A DNA stretch of 64,000 nt from Rhopalosiphum padi (taxonomy: Eukaryota; Arthropoda; Insecta; Hemiptera; Aphididae). Of this stretch, positions 23,946-36,822 are shown piece after piece (within the stretch, counting starts at the first letter, position 1; every line of letters begins with the position of its first letter). The stretch covers positions 67,806,152 through 67,870,151 of the forward strand of contig NC_083597.1 of NCBI RefSeq assembly GCF_020882245.1, read 5' to 3'. A program made the position numbers and the translations under genes. The notes under the pieces were generated by a model. It had not been told where the DNA came from, searched no databases, and worked only from the letters and a program-made list of their open reading frames with translations.

Positions 23946-25085
23946 TTATTTCAATGGTTCTACCAATAGTATTTTTCGATGTTACTTTGTAAATAAGCTT
24001 TAAGTTATTTAATTTCATATTGGTTCATTTAATTACAAATATAGCGATAACAATAATTATATATGATATTAATTGAAATGTAATTTTTTTCTGTGTAATT
24101 TAAAAGAAAAACCATTGAAGTTTCGTCCTTTGCTAAATAGACTGATTATATTATATTATTGTTATGTGACGAAGGTAGCCACGTATAACTACGATGTATA
24201 CCGGGGTCACAACCTTCCTATGTTATTTTACAGGAATTTACAACTGGTGTACACTCTAACAAAAGAACCTATTATTCTAATCATTATTTTTTGAGACAAA
24301 AAAATGTGCTTATCGCGTATAACATTATAATAGTATCATTGATCATCCTAACCTAACTCTGCTTCGTATAACTCCTGCAGTTTTCCGTAGCAACTGACTG
24401 TTGTTATAATAATATATATATATTATATATATTATATTATGCTTCTACTACGTATATTTGAATAACTACAATTAAAATACTTAAGTTTTGGGTAAATAAC
24501 TTCCTATAAATTTTTGTAATGTAAATTTTTGATTTTTCGATTTTAATAACAAATCATTATATTCTTCATAGTATATTATTGTATGAAAGTATAAACATCA
24601 AATATTAAAGAAATATATTCTTATTTTTAAGCTTTTAGTATAAATTATAATACAAGATATATGAAAAATACTTTTTTATATTTTATTCCAAGTATCTATT
24701 TACAATATGATATATATGAGCGTCAAGCAAAACCGGTGAAATGATGCAGACTACAGATAAATGGATTAGTCCAATATTTAATTTAAATTAAAATAAAACT
24801 GTATCCGAATAGGTTGGATAATTTTTTTATAATTTTTTCTAGATGAAACAACAAACTAGTATAAGCTTTTGATTAGATTTACCGCCCCGTAATTATATTA
24901 ATATACACAAAAAGTGTTTTTTTTTTTTTTTTTGTATTCCCTTGAATGATCTTGTTCCTGTGACTCCATGAGAATTTCCGGAAGCAAAAACCACCCGAAA
25001 ATGGCCAAAATAAATCCTAAGATTACATACACTGTGTTAAATAGTTACGCTCGATTACACAATATATAAATATATGTGCATGTAC

Positions 25086-25112
25086 ATTATTATTATTATT
25101 ATTATTATTATT
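25086..25112 (+). repeat. (TTA)n microsatellite
   Basis: Nine consecutive trinucleotide units. Confidence 0.8.
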
Positions 25113-28076
25113 GTATTATGTGGATACACAAACAACGTTGCGGTGTTTCTGTATAAGCATTATACACAAATAGATATGTTATACATAAAATTATAATTAT
25201 GTGTACAAATTTCAAGTGTTTTCCGAGTACATACTTACGGGTACCTACGATTTCAGCACTGTCGATTTCGCACGCACCCAAATTCGAGTATATTATAATA
25301 TTATTTTAATGCCATAAAACACTATTGTATTTATGGAAATCACGGTTTCGTTGTGGTTTTTTTGTTCCGCCGCCGGGTCGTCAACATTCGAACAAAATTT
25401 ATACCATGCGTATATTTGCACGCTGCAGCTCTCGCAAACGATGACTGCTATAGTTTCGATATTAATTTTGTTCCGGTATTTTTAAAACGTTATGGTATTA
25501 TTACTGATTATATATCGCTTGGCAGACTCCGTTGCGATGTGTCTAGGCCACTGATTTCAGGTACACTATATATTAATACTATATAATATATATAGGTGTA
25601 ATATACACAAAGATATCTGTAGCATAGCGTAACAGCTTATTCTGTTGATTATCGAGTATAAACCATAAGGTTAACTTATCCTCAGCAATATTGAAGATTG
25701 GAGTAAATCTTTTCTGTACTGAAATATTTGAGATGACTGATGAGTGACGACGATAAAAAAATAATTTTTTTAAAAAAACGCAGAATTGCAAAACCAATAT
25801 TTATTGGTTTATATTTTAAATCATTATTTAAGGATACCGCACTCCGCCCCTTATGAGGCCTGAGGGCATTAATACGGCCAATTTTAATGACAATTTGAGA
25901 TGAAATAAAATTTTAAATCTTAAATATAATCAAATAATAATTCATAGTATTTTAAAAAAGGTCCTGTATCAGTAGATACCAACAATGTTTGTAAAGTAAT
26001 AAATAGATTTATAAAATAAAATGCTTTATATCATGCAACACACTTACGGAGACAATATTCACAGTAGCTTTACCAAATTTTCACAATACATATAGAATAA
26101 TTGTATCTATGTCTTAGTATTTTTTTATTTTTTTATCAATACTTACTAATTTGTAAAACTAAAAAAAATGTACCTCTATAATTACCACAAAAAAAATCAT
26201 TATGACATTGATAAAGTTATTCTCTATTTTATATTGTAAATATTTGATAAAGCTACTGAGATACTGTCTCCATAAATTGCCCAACTTCCATAAATTCTTT
26301 CTTCGTAAAAATTATTTTCATAGATAAATTATGCGGTTGAAGTGGCGTCCTCTTAGTAGCACTATAAATACGATGTGAACGCTTGTATTGAGCTAAGTTA
26401 TGTTAACCGAAAGAAAATTATCCATAATATTACAATTATTTACTTGATGGGAGCATTCTCAGAAGATTATTGTAATAAATTAAGGTACTCGTTCAAAATT
26501 CGATTTTTTTATAGATCAAAATCCAAAAATTAAATTCTGCTATGGAAAATGAAATTAACAATATTATCAATTTATTATGTATGCTGACATTAAAAAAAAA
26601 ATACAATTTTTTTCAAAAAGTTTACCTTTAATAGTATTTTAGTATAGTATGTATCATCCATATTAACTTAAACTATGAAACTTGCTTAGTCTTCCATACC
26701 TCGTGAATAATATCTGGATACTAAATTATTTTACATATTATATTATTTATTAATCTGAAAAAAATACTCCCAATATAACATGAAATTGTTTATAAATTTA
26801 TTTATTATATTCATACCTATGACAGTTTTTTACGTTATAAATATAATCTATTGTTATTGTTTATTGTCCAATATAATTATATAAAATAGTATTTGCATAG
26901 TCTGCTGTTTTATTTAAAATTAACACTATGATATATTTAATAAATGTGTTCAAGATGTAATAATTTTTACACATAGCCACCACTAAAGTAAAATATTATT
27001 CTATACACACAACGGGTTTAAATGTTTTAATCAACAATCGACGAAGGCGCAGAACAACAATATAATTACAGCAATATAGCCTCAAATTGTATATTTCTTT
27101 ATCAGCGTATCATTGCGGTAGCCGCCAGCTGATAATACATAATTATTGTACTTAGAGTAGACTAGACGATTTCTTAAATAATGTACTTTATTGTATTGTA
27201 CAAATATATAATTCATATCTCAAGTTACTTTTAAGTTTTTAAAACAATATATTATTATATTATATATGTATATTTTGTTATTTATTAATTGTAACGTGAT
27301 ATTTCCAATAATCTCTTAATATTTTACTATAATTGTAGCCGATTTTATTAACCTCAATTAAAAAAGCGAAATATTATAATGCATTGAAAACATAATTAGT
27401 AATTACTATTTTAATTATATAAGTGAATAAAACACAACCATAATTAATTTACTGCACTAATGGTGATTGTCGCAAGAGTATAAATGAGACCATTCCCCTC
27501 CTGACTCCTAATAGCTAATTTTATATATACATTATCTATATACGTCAATATATCGTGCGATATGCAAATAAGTAAATACAACGAATCAATTCATCAAAAA
27601 ATTAATACTGTAACAACAATATTTTATATCGTAATCGTTAAAATATCTCGTAAGAATGGAAATTAAAAGTCTTCTCTACAATCAACTGATTCGTCACGCA
27701 ATGACTAAGGGCATTTAAGTTTGGAGATCCACTACAATGCCTCAAACCAGTCAAGCCTATACCTGTTTTTATCCTTTTAATCAATAAATCTATGTTTATT
27801 AACAAAAAAAAGTTACGTTAACAACCGAACTCTTAAAAATGACATTAAATTTCTACTCTTTGTCTATAAAGCTATACTTGCTTAAATTTACTATAAAATT
27901 AACTTCAAAATTATAAATCACCCAAATTTCTAATAACTGATATTGTCTTTTATTACTTTTTCAAATAACCCTCCTCATTGGCCATTGCTTAAAACGAAAG
28001 CGGCCATATGACCTCCTAGTTAATTATAAATATATGCATGTATGATTAAAATTATATTTATTTTTAATATAAAAAA

Positions 28077-28529
28077 CGCTGTATACTAATTGAGTCACAA
28101 TACCTGAACGGTCAAAAAATAATATACTAATTGAGTCGGTTAGGAGATCATACATACTAATTGACTCCGAAGATTATCATGAGTAAAATATAAAACCAAC
28201 CATAATTAATTAATTATAATTGTACACAATATTTATCACACTAATTTTTTACCAATAAAAAAAATGTAGTTTTATCATCACCTATTTAATAATACACAAG
28301 TAATATTTAAATTATTTATATTGTATTATAGCCATACATTATTACATAATACCCGAAATATATTTTGAAGTCTATACAAACGAGAAGGGATATGTTTGTT
28401 ATTAAAGCTTGACGGGATGATTCATCAGTTAGTATTAAAACACGCACTCAATTAGTATACATACCTTAAAACAACCCGGGACTCAATTCATCCTAAAAGG
28501 TTTTATTGGGATTCAGTTCGTATGCAGCC
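28077..28529. mobile_element. Non-autonomous MULE related to the 9655-12227 element
   Basis: The left end is CGCTGTATACTAATTGAGTC and the reverse complement of the right end is GGCTGCATACGAACTGAATC. Both align with the autonomous element's GGCTGCATCCGAGTTGGGTC. Inside, TACTAATTGA[GC]TC is repeated from each end in inverted orientation, parallel to the ACTAGTTGGGTC array of the larger element. Flanks ATAAAAAA (28069-28076) and ATAAGAAA (28530-28537) are an 8-base duplication with one mismatch. There is no ORF; at 453 bp it is presumably mobilised in trans. Confidence 0.65.
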
Positions 28530-28537
28530 ATAAGAAA

Positions 28538-30886
28538 TAACATATAGACGAAGTGAAAATGAATAAATCCAATACTTGGTAGACGATAATTGATTTTCCT
28601 GTGGTTACCTTATAAATTATACCTAATCTTAGCCACACGCCTCACTTGTATATTTTGTCGTTAATATTTCATTTATCCTGCCAAATTTTTACCATATGGT
28701 ATTTTCTTTTTGTGCCAACCGTAAATTATACCTATTGAAGTTGTCAAACAATTGTTTGCCAACGAAAATGACAAACGAAAACTAACAAAGCGTACAAATC
28801 CACGGACGTCATTATAATATACGATTCACCAAGCGATTACACAATTGTGTTTCTCGTCCGTTACATTCATATTTGAATAAATATATAAATAAAGGAAATA
28901 GGTAATGATTGTAAGCGCACACGAATATTAAACCCTTCCGTTGAATTGTATACCATCAGTAACAATGTATTGTACCATTTACACCACTAAACGTGAAATA
29001 TTTTTAAAATTTATGAATCAATCGCAACGAATCAATAAAAGTAAAGATTTTCGAATGTATTATACAATATAATACACGGGGCGAAACATGAAAGTGAAAA
29101 ATCGCAGAATATTATTAAATGCCATAGATGATATGTTTACCTTATGTGGCTACGTCGTATTATCGTATATAAATCGCGTTGGCGGTGATCGAATTCGATT
29201 TACAAGCGAAAACGAAATTCAATTTTGATAAAAATATCCAAGTACATGACATAACTACCTAGGTAATTAATTAATTGATACCTATAGGTTATTGATAATT
29301 GGCTTGAAAATGTATACATACTGCAACGTATTTATTATTATTATTATATGATAGTTAAATTTACGGGTTGCGGTTATAAAAAATCGCGGTCCGATAGATA
29401 ATCTTCATCGAGTTACATATAACATTCCCCTACAAATGGAAATCATAATTATTGGCTTGCTTAAACATGTTATTTGTTTTTGTAATTTACTTATTATCCA
29501 TTAGTATAATATTGTCATTTTTCAAAACTATTATAAAGTGAGATTTATATTGATTTGACACGTCTTTTCCTAAATCTACGTGTACGCGATAGTTTCGACT
29601 TTCTATTTTATACACATTATTATTACTATAGCCTATAGATAATAGATATCAATAATATAATATTATATTATACTACATCAATAGAAATCATGATTATTTT
29701 TCATCTTGTACAATAGCCTTAATGTACCCAAAATCTAACAGGAAAAAATTTGTTTAAAAAGTATTTAGAATAAATACTTGAATTCTTGTAAAAAAAAAAT
29801 ACTTCAAATATTATAACTATTATTATATTTGTTTTCGAATAATTTCTGAAAATTTTATTCAAAAAATCTTCTTGCTATCCTAGCATTTCGAATATTCATA
29901 AAAAAAATTATATTTTATACACCTATTACTTTTTCACTTTTGTATATTCTTGTATAACATTTTATTATTTATGTCATAATAAATTGTTTTATTGTTTTTA
30001 TTTTCTCTGTTAAAGGTATTAATCTAGTTTCAAATACAATTGAGTCGCGATAACTCGAAAAACTTGAAAACTCGATCTTTTTCTTATTCCTCTAGAAATA
30101 TAAATTATTATAAAGGTATAAATTATTATAAATTCGAGTTAGATATATCGATGCGAATTCTTATCTTCCTTCAACTTCGAGTTATCTCGACTCGACTGTA
30201 TTAACAAATGTATCATAAGTATTTTATTAAATTACTATATTTATTATAAGAGAGATACTAAGTAGTTATTAGTTATTGTTTTGCTACTGATTGTTACTAT
30301 TTTACATGCTGCTTTTCGATGTAACTTCATTAAATACCATTATTATAAAGAAATGCCGAAAAAAATCAACTCGCGACAGTGGTGTAGCTAAATAGCCTAT
30401 CTATGACGCCGTATGAACAAAATGTTTCAAAATGTTAATGCAGTGTGAAAGTTCGACTCAATACATTTCTTTTTTATAAAAGATTGGCTAATATCTAAGT
30501 TTTTTTTTTTAATAATTATAATGTGATTTTTTTGGACAAAATATTTTTATATTACTACTATTATTATTAATAGAAAATGTATCAATTACATTTTTGTTTT
30601 TTAATTTTTACAGTATTATTGATTTAATAATAGTACCTATGCCAAAATAATATAATTTTGTCTTCCGATAACAAATTATGTACATATTGTATAATCATTG
30701 ATTGGTAAAAGTGTATAACATTGTCTTTATCATGTCTATGCTAGCAAAAACCCATATTTAGGCAAGCTACTAAGAGTGTTGAGACTAAATAAATAATATA
30801 AATAAATAGGGTATCAAATGAACACGTATTACAATAAATCAATGAGCAATGAATAAGAAAAAAAGAAATAAATGATACATATATTG
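28538..30886. other. Non-coding AT-rich DNA
   Basis: No exon is seen. A CAGTGGTGTAGC motif near 30379 resembles the hAT-like end at 20866 and may be a stray terminus. Confidence 0.5.
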
Positions 30887-31030
30887 TGTCCAGTGAGAAA
30901 ACGCGCCGCTAACCGACCAAAATCAGTTGTTCTGTGCATTCCCGAGTGACACCCTACCATAGGTGAACCGGTCTTGATAGCTGGGTGACGCAGGGGATTG
31001 CGCTTAATCGGCGCGTTTTCTCGCTGGACA
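30887..31030. mobile_element. Short foldback MITE
   Basis: The left arm begins TGTCCAGTGAGAAAACGCGC and the right arm's reverse complement TGTCCAGCGAGAAAACGCGC; 21 of 22 arm bases are identical. The element is 144 bp and much richer in GC than its surroundings. No target duplication is visible, so its class is open. Confidence 0.6.
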
Positions 31031-31905
31031 GAGTATTAACAAAATTTCAATGACTAGACCTTAGTACTTTATACCGAAGTACAAGTACATAAAATACATA
31101 TACAGCTAAGTCTTGAAGCAAAATTAGGAAAAAAGGAAAAGCTGAAAAGCACTACCAAAAACACATTTCTGGACATAAGATATTTAGACAATAAAATAAA
31201 GATAGAAAATAGTAATTAATGGAGAAGAGTAGTAGAAAAGCAAAATTAGTCTGACAGTGATACGGCAGTCTAAAGACTAAAAAACCTCTAGAAAAACAAT
31301 ATCTTATATTATGTTTATGTCCATGAACAAAATTATCTTGAGTTAATTTGTTAGGAAACCTAATCAATATATAACACATATTATGTAATAAGTTTAATTT
31401 CATGAGCTTTGAATATAATTATTAATAACATTTATGCATATATTATACTCTCTCATAAGATTAACTTCAGGTGTCAACCAATTTTAGACCAGTTTGGTCA
31501 GACCACACCCCTTAATAAATTAATTTTTGTTGTTTACTTTTATTTTCAATGACAGGCCATTGCCAAAAATTTACTTTACCCTATGTCTTATATGATACAG
31601 AGTATAAATTCTTGTAGTTTAGTGTTATTCAAGAAAAATCTATGAAAGTTGAATTACAACATTGTACGTAGCAAATTAAAATTTCTAATAAGAACATTTT
31701 TTTCTAAGTGATTATGATGTATTTGGAATTTTTAGAAATCAATGCACTTGGTATTTAGTTCACTAAATTTACATGATACAATTAATACAATGCAAAAATC
31801 TTTGATTTTATATTACCGAAAAAATAAATTTATATTTTAAATTTTATACAATAAAATATGTACATACAATTATACAATATACATCATAAAAATATTAAGA
31901 AACAG
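31031..31905. other. Non-coding, 3' flank of RBBP5
   Basis: No coding exon is seen. It presumably includes the RBBP5 3' UTR on the minus strand just below 31906. Confidence 0.45.
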
Positions 31906-34464
31906 TTATTGTTGTTTTGGCCCTCTTTTTGGACCTTTTTTACCTCCAGTGAGTTGTTTATCTTTGGTCTTATTACTTAACAATGGATGCACTTCTGAAA
32001 TAATAAAAACATTTATAAAATATCATAATAATGTATAGTAATTTTAAGTTAAAACTGAGTTTAATTACATTTCTTAAAAACTAATAAGAAAAGTCTTGCT
32101 ATACTCTATTCCAAATAAGTCTGGGAAAATTTATGACCAAAACGCGTCTGGTTTCGCACAGATATGTCACGTTTCTGCCAATGGTCTAATCGTCGATCAT
32201 AACAAGTGTCGATAATTGTAGCCAATAACAGCGGACCTACCTGGGCGATTTTGTTCAGACTTATTTGGAATAGAGTATAATACAAAAATTACATTACAAG
32301 TACTATTTTTAACTTCAATTTAAGAGATTAAGACTTTTAGAATGTTTATATCCAAAAATAATACTAACCGTCAGTAACGTTTTCTAAATGAATATCAATT
32401 GTACGGCATTTGGAAGAAGAAGATGTTGAAACTGGAGGTGGTGGCATATCTGGTTCGGGATCTTCAATTTCTGGAGCAATTGGCAAAAACATAAGAGCTT
32501 CCTTATGGTCTTCAATGGCTCCTTCTTCATCTGAACTACAAAATGCTGCTACAGGTTCAGCATTTTCCACATCAACCTAAAATTATTTACAATACAACAT
32601 TATGATGTGAAATTACACAAATTTTAAATATTTTATTCTATTATTGAATTTAATTAAACCAAAATAATGTTTAAGTAGTTTAATATACAATGTATTTTAT
32701 TTATTGAATGTTACTAACCTCAAAATCTTCATCACATCGTTGTACATCTTTTGTAATTGATTTGTCTTCATCTTCCAGGTCAAACTCAGACTCTCTTTCC
32801 TCATACTCTACATTTTCATCAAGCTCTTTAAAGTCAGGTGCAAATGCTGACCAATTTTCTACTTGATTTTGTGCCCACACAGATACTAAACCACTTGATA
32901 TGCTGGTTATTATTGCTCGAACTGGATGCCACTAAAACATTACATTTTAGATGAAATTATACTTGCGTGATTTTGTAATAATAATTTTAGATCTTACAAC
33001 AACGTCTAAAAGAAGTTCTCCTTTGGTTCCGTGTAATATTTTTACCAAATTTCCAATACTTTTTTCCCAAATATACAATGCATGTTGCCTAGCTGAACCT
33101 GCACAAACATATTCACCATCTCCGGAAAAACAACATTTCTTCCACATTGTTCTAAAAATCAATATTTTAGTTTAGCGAACAACTATAATTTTTAAAGTAT
33201 CTAAAATATTTAATTGTAACAATATAAATAACAACCATGAAACAAAATTATTTCAATATTTTTATTTATGAAATAAAAATGAATATACATTTACACTATC
33301 AATAACTAAACATACTTGTTAACTAAATCTTGAAGTTTTTGAATGGGTTCTGGTTCTCCTTCTTTTCCTTTATCCAAAACATGTTTAGCATCATATACTC
33401 TGATGACACGATCTGAGCAATTGAGTAAAAAGCAATCTCCTCTTCGTGCAAATTCAATACTTTTTATGCCAGTCATTCCAGTAGACACTTTGAATGAGAC
33501 TTTAAGTTCAAGATCAGGACAAGTCAAAACTAATATTTTACCACGAGCATTTCCTGTATAAATGTACTCTCCGCGGCGATCAAATGAAGCAACTATCATT
33601 AGATCAGACTGTAATTTATTAAAATTTCAATTTTTTTTTACACTTTCATAAATTACAAATTATGAATAATATATTAGAATGCAGCCTGAACTCACATCTT
33701 CGCCCATTGGAACCAATTTATGGTTGCCGTCCGTATCTACAAGCACAGCTGCATGTTTCATTGGACAAACAAGAAATAAATTTTTCTTTCTGGGGTGGTA
33801 TTGGACTTTTAATACAGGTGATGGAAATTTATACATTTCTTCTCTTTCCCCACTTAATATATTCCAAGTGCAAACATTATTGTCAGTAGATGCACTTAAT
33901 AACTTTTGCCCATTTCTTGACCAACTAAAGAATATAATTGTATACATAGGTAGATATGTAAATTATTCTGATTTAAAATAATAATAATTTGAATTATATT
34001 TAAAGAAAATAATTAATAAAACAATTGCCTTAAGGAACAAACAGGATGCATGTGGGCAGTGATAATTTTTGCAATTCCTCTAGTTAAGAAATCCCAAATT
34101 ACTATACGACCATCATTGCATCCAACTGCCAAGAGTGTGCCGTATTTGTTAAACACACAAGTGACAGCTAATGATATACTATCAAGAACTCCATCAAATT
34201 CCTTTAAAAAATAAATGTAAATAAAATAAGAAAGAATCTACATTAATTTAAATCATCAATCACCTCAAGAGTTTAAAGTAATTTCAATTTATACATTTAA
34301 AACTATCAATATTATTATTTATTAATAAACATTATGTAAAATATAATTACCTCGGGATAATTTTGTCCAAAAGATTCTATAAAAAAATGTATTATTTAAT
34401 TATAAAATTGATAGTTAATAAATTTTAGTTTTTTTTTTTATTTACCAAGCAACTCCAGATTCAT
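31906..34464 (-). CDS. RBBP5: Retinoblastoma-binding protein 5 homologue, COMPASS/MLL core subunit
   Basis: Nine coding exons in transcript order: 34446-34464, 34351-34376, 34029-34201, 33696-33924, 33316-33608, 32998-33151, 32719-32931, 32369-32576, 31906-31994. The frame is continuous for 467 residues. It starts MNLELLESFGQNYPE and runs through a WD40 propeller: AVGCNDGRIVIWDFLTRGIA, SASTDNNVCTWN, FDRRGEYIYTGNARGKIL, CSDRVIRVYDA, SGDGEYVCAGS and ALYIWEKS. Then come VWAQNQVENWSAFAPDFKEL, the acidic ENVEYEERESEFD stretch that contacts ASH2L, FEVDVENAEP (the WDR5-binding region) and FLPIAPEIEDPEP. It ends in a basic Lys/Gly tail. RBBP5 joins WDR5, ASH2L and SET1/MLL enzymes to methylate histone H3 Lys4 in the nucleus. 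Exon 2 is only 26 nt. The intron 33925-34028 begins GC rather than GT. A MITE sits in the last intron. Confidence 0.95.
32100..32279. mobile_element. 180-bp MITE in the last RBBP5 intron
   Basis: The terminal inverted repeats are at least 23 bases and perfect: TATACTCTATTCCAAATAAG at the left and as the reverse complement of the right. The terminal TA suggests Tc1/mariner-type TA duplication. It lies wholly within intron 31995-32368, whose splice sites are intact. The interior has no coding capacity. Confidence 0.75.
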
Positions 34465-34538
34465 AATGAAAGTTGATGATGGATCTAATTCTAGATTTAA
34501 TTAGTTAGTTTTGAAACAGTAACTACTGCTTTTTGTGT
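34465..34538 (-). other. RBBP5 5' UTR part of the start-codon exon
   Basis: Upstream of the ATG at 34464 the minus strand runs to a splice acceptor, CTTTTTAG|ACAC, at 34538/34539. A leader intron is therefore likely. Confidence 0.5.
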
Positions 34539-35472
34539 CTAAAAAGAAAGAATAAGTGTTTTATGTTTATATACACATATTAAATGAATAAACAAATGAA
34601 TTACTACATAATTTACAATAAAAAATGTAAATGATCTGTGCATAATTTACAAGAGATAAATATTTATAATTAGACTCGGTTATAAATGCTCTAAAAATAA
34701 CAAAAAATGCCTATTAACTCTCTTAAAAATTACCAATATCTTTATTAAAGGCATGAAATTATGTAAGCAATAGAAAACAACAGTTTAACTTTTACCATTT
34801 TTAAAACTTCTTTATCTTCTTTAACATAACAATAACATAATAACCATACTTATAAGAATGCACAATAAATAAACAGTGTACCTACTAGAAATAAATTTAA
34901 TCACAATGTATCTTCAAATTATCAATCAGTTGTTACTTGTCCTGGTAATACACTACATTCAAAAATCACTATAGGTAGACAATGACGTTATCGCATTCAT
35001 ATATAAACCAAATGACATCAGGAACAGATAAAAAATTTTTTTCTTTAAAATAATTTTTCTTGATATAATATTTTAAATTTCCTAATTTATACATAAAATT
35101 TTGTACAATTTAATAAATTACATGAAGATTATAAAAAAATATTTTATAAATGAAAGAACATAAAAAAAACAAAACTAAAAATTCACTTTTGAAGTCTCCA
35201 TTACATGGAACAAATTGTACTTATTAGAAATCAAGGTACTAAATATAACAAACAGATTTAAATCGATTGTTTGGAATAAATATAAAACTTCTACATAATC
35301 TAGTTCTGATAATATTTTAAACTATTTTGGACTTAATTTACTCCCAATTCACATTTAATTTAATATACAATTAGCTGACTTAAGAAACTTTTCAAAACCT
35401 TTCAACAGTTTATAAACAAAACATTTTAAGTAATAAAACATACAAGGCATAATACTATAAAGGTATACTTAC

Positions 35473-35531
35473 TAATTAATAATTATTAAACACGACTGAG
35501 ATATAAAATAGCCCCGACTGCTACCAAGATT
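35473..35531 (-). other. Probable first (non-coding) exon of RBBP5
   Basis: A strong donor, TTA|GTAAGTATACC on the minus strand, lies at 35472/35473. It follows a small patch less AT-rich than its surroundings (GGTAGCAGTCGGGGCTA). Pairing it with the acceptor at 34538 would give a 934-base leader intron. The upstream end is approximate; no transcript support is available. Confidence 0.35.
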
Positions 35532-36119
35532 CTAGTGAAAGCGGTAGCATTTAAATAAAAAATATATTATAGTTATGTATAGCCTTATAGTTTGTACTTT
35601 ATTTTAAACGTTACAAATTCGAGATAGACATATGAATTTTAATTTTAAATAGTATTAAATGTTGTGTTGATAAAACCAAAACAAAACGTTACAATCAGTG
35701 AAAAGCGGCAAAATATTGTTGGTAATCACAACCACAGGACTGGTATCATCTAACTATAAAAACATACGGGAATCTGGTAGTAGATCGAAAAATGATAAGA
35801 GATTAGAGCAGATAATTTTGAAATATTAGCATTGCCAACACCATATTTTTTTATCACTCCTTTTATTTAAACGAGTAACTTATGAAATAACATGATAAAT
35901 ATCGATCTATCTAGTCATGTAAAATAATTGTACGTTTAAATATGTGTTGTACTGAGTAATCTCCACTAACACTATTTTCCTTAGATCATAATATACTTTA
36001 TTATGATCTAAGAGTATATTTCACTGCAGCCTATTTTTAATACCATTATAGATTGTGTGGAATAAAAATGACCAGTTATAAGGGAATAGCGCGCCGCAAT
36101 ATTCGTGCGCCAGATGGAG
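35532..36119. other. Intergenic, likely RBBP5 promoter side
   Basis: No exon is seen and no clear TATA box was identified. Confidence 0.35.
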
Positions 36120-36332
36120 CTAGCATACAGATAGTCCGCTCACGTCAAAGTATTCTGCTTCAGCTGAATAATTATAAAGGTAACTAGCGGCTGGTGTACC
36201 TCGATTCCGGGCGTTGTAAAAGCCGCCTTTCAGGTGGTCGAGTGAAAATCGGTTCACCGGAAACTTGGTAGGGAATGATAGTAGGGTGTCTAGAAATCGA
36301 TCACTAAAATTGAAAAAAAAGCATTGTATCAA
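36120..36332 (-). other. Unrecognised coding-like fragment
   Basis: The minus strand is open for about 70 codons with balanced composition, unlike the AT-driven frames around it (for example LLSFPTKFPVNRFSLDHLKG and TPAASYLYNYSAEAEYFDVS). No ATG start or flanking splice sites could be established, and I do not recognise the family. It abuts the large inverted repeat that starts at 36326 and may be the remnant of a gene or element that the repeat interrupted. Confidence 0.25.
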
Positions 36333-36822
36333 CTAAATACATTATTCGTTATTTTATTATGATTTACATAATTAAATATAATCATTACATTTATCTATGT
36401 AACACTTTTTTAACATATTTATAAGTATAGCTGCAATCTGCATTTAACATTGTCAATAATTGTCATTTGTCATTTGTACCCAAATAGGTAATTTAAAAAA
36501 TATTTAAGGGTAAAAATTTAAAATAATTGTAATTTGTCAATTGTATTAGGTATATGATTTAAAAAATGTTAAATAAATTATTTAAATTATATAAAAATGA
36601 CAATTAATTTATATTTTTTAATTATTTTAAATTTTTACACTTAAACATTTTTTAAATTTCCTATATAGGTACAAATGACAAATGACAAATATTGACAATG
36701 TTAAATGCAGATTGCAGCTATACTTATAAATATGTTAAAAAAGTGTTACATAGATAAATGTAATGATTATATTGAATTATGTAAATCATAATAAAATAAC
36801 GAATAATGTATTTAGTTGATAC
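36326..36822. repeat. Large near-perfect inverted repeat (about 230-bp arms)
   Basis: The outer bases GTATCAACTAAATACATTAT (36326 on) are the exact reverse complement of those ending at 36822. Complementarity continues with few mismatches through GCTGCAATCTGCATTTAACATTG on one arm and CAATGTTAAATGCAGATTGCAGC on the other, and further to about 36560. The centre is a short AT-rich spacer. A transcript would fold into a long hairpin. It is most simply a foldback or palindromic MITE, but no target duplication was found. Confidence 0.75.

Larger units (their letters stand above)
22674..28068. other. Gene-poor AT-rich DNA
   Basis: I see no exon with protein similarity. It holds the bidirectional GCGCAAATTACAT array (about 23400-23945), a TTA microsatellite (25086-25112) and a T run (24908-24930). 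The open frames at 22917 and 25353 are not supported by domains or splice sites. Confidence 0.5.

Noticed and set aside
25353..25586. 77-codon open frame on the plus strand
   Set aside because: It begins at GTG, with no family resemblance and no splice context.
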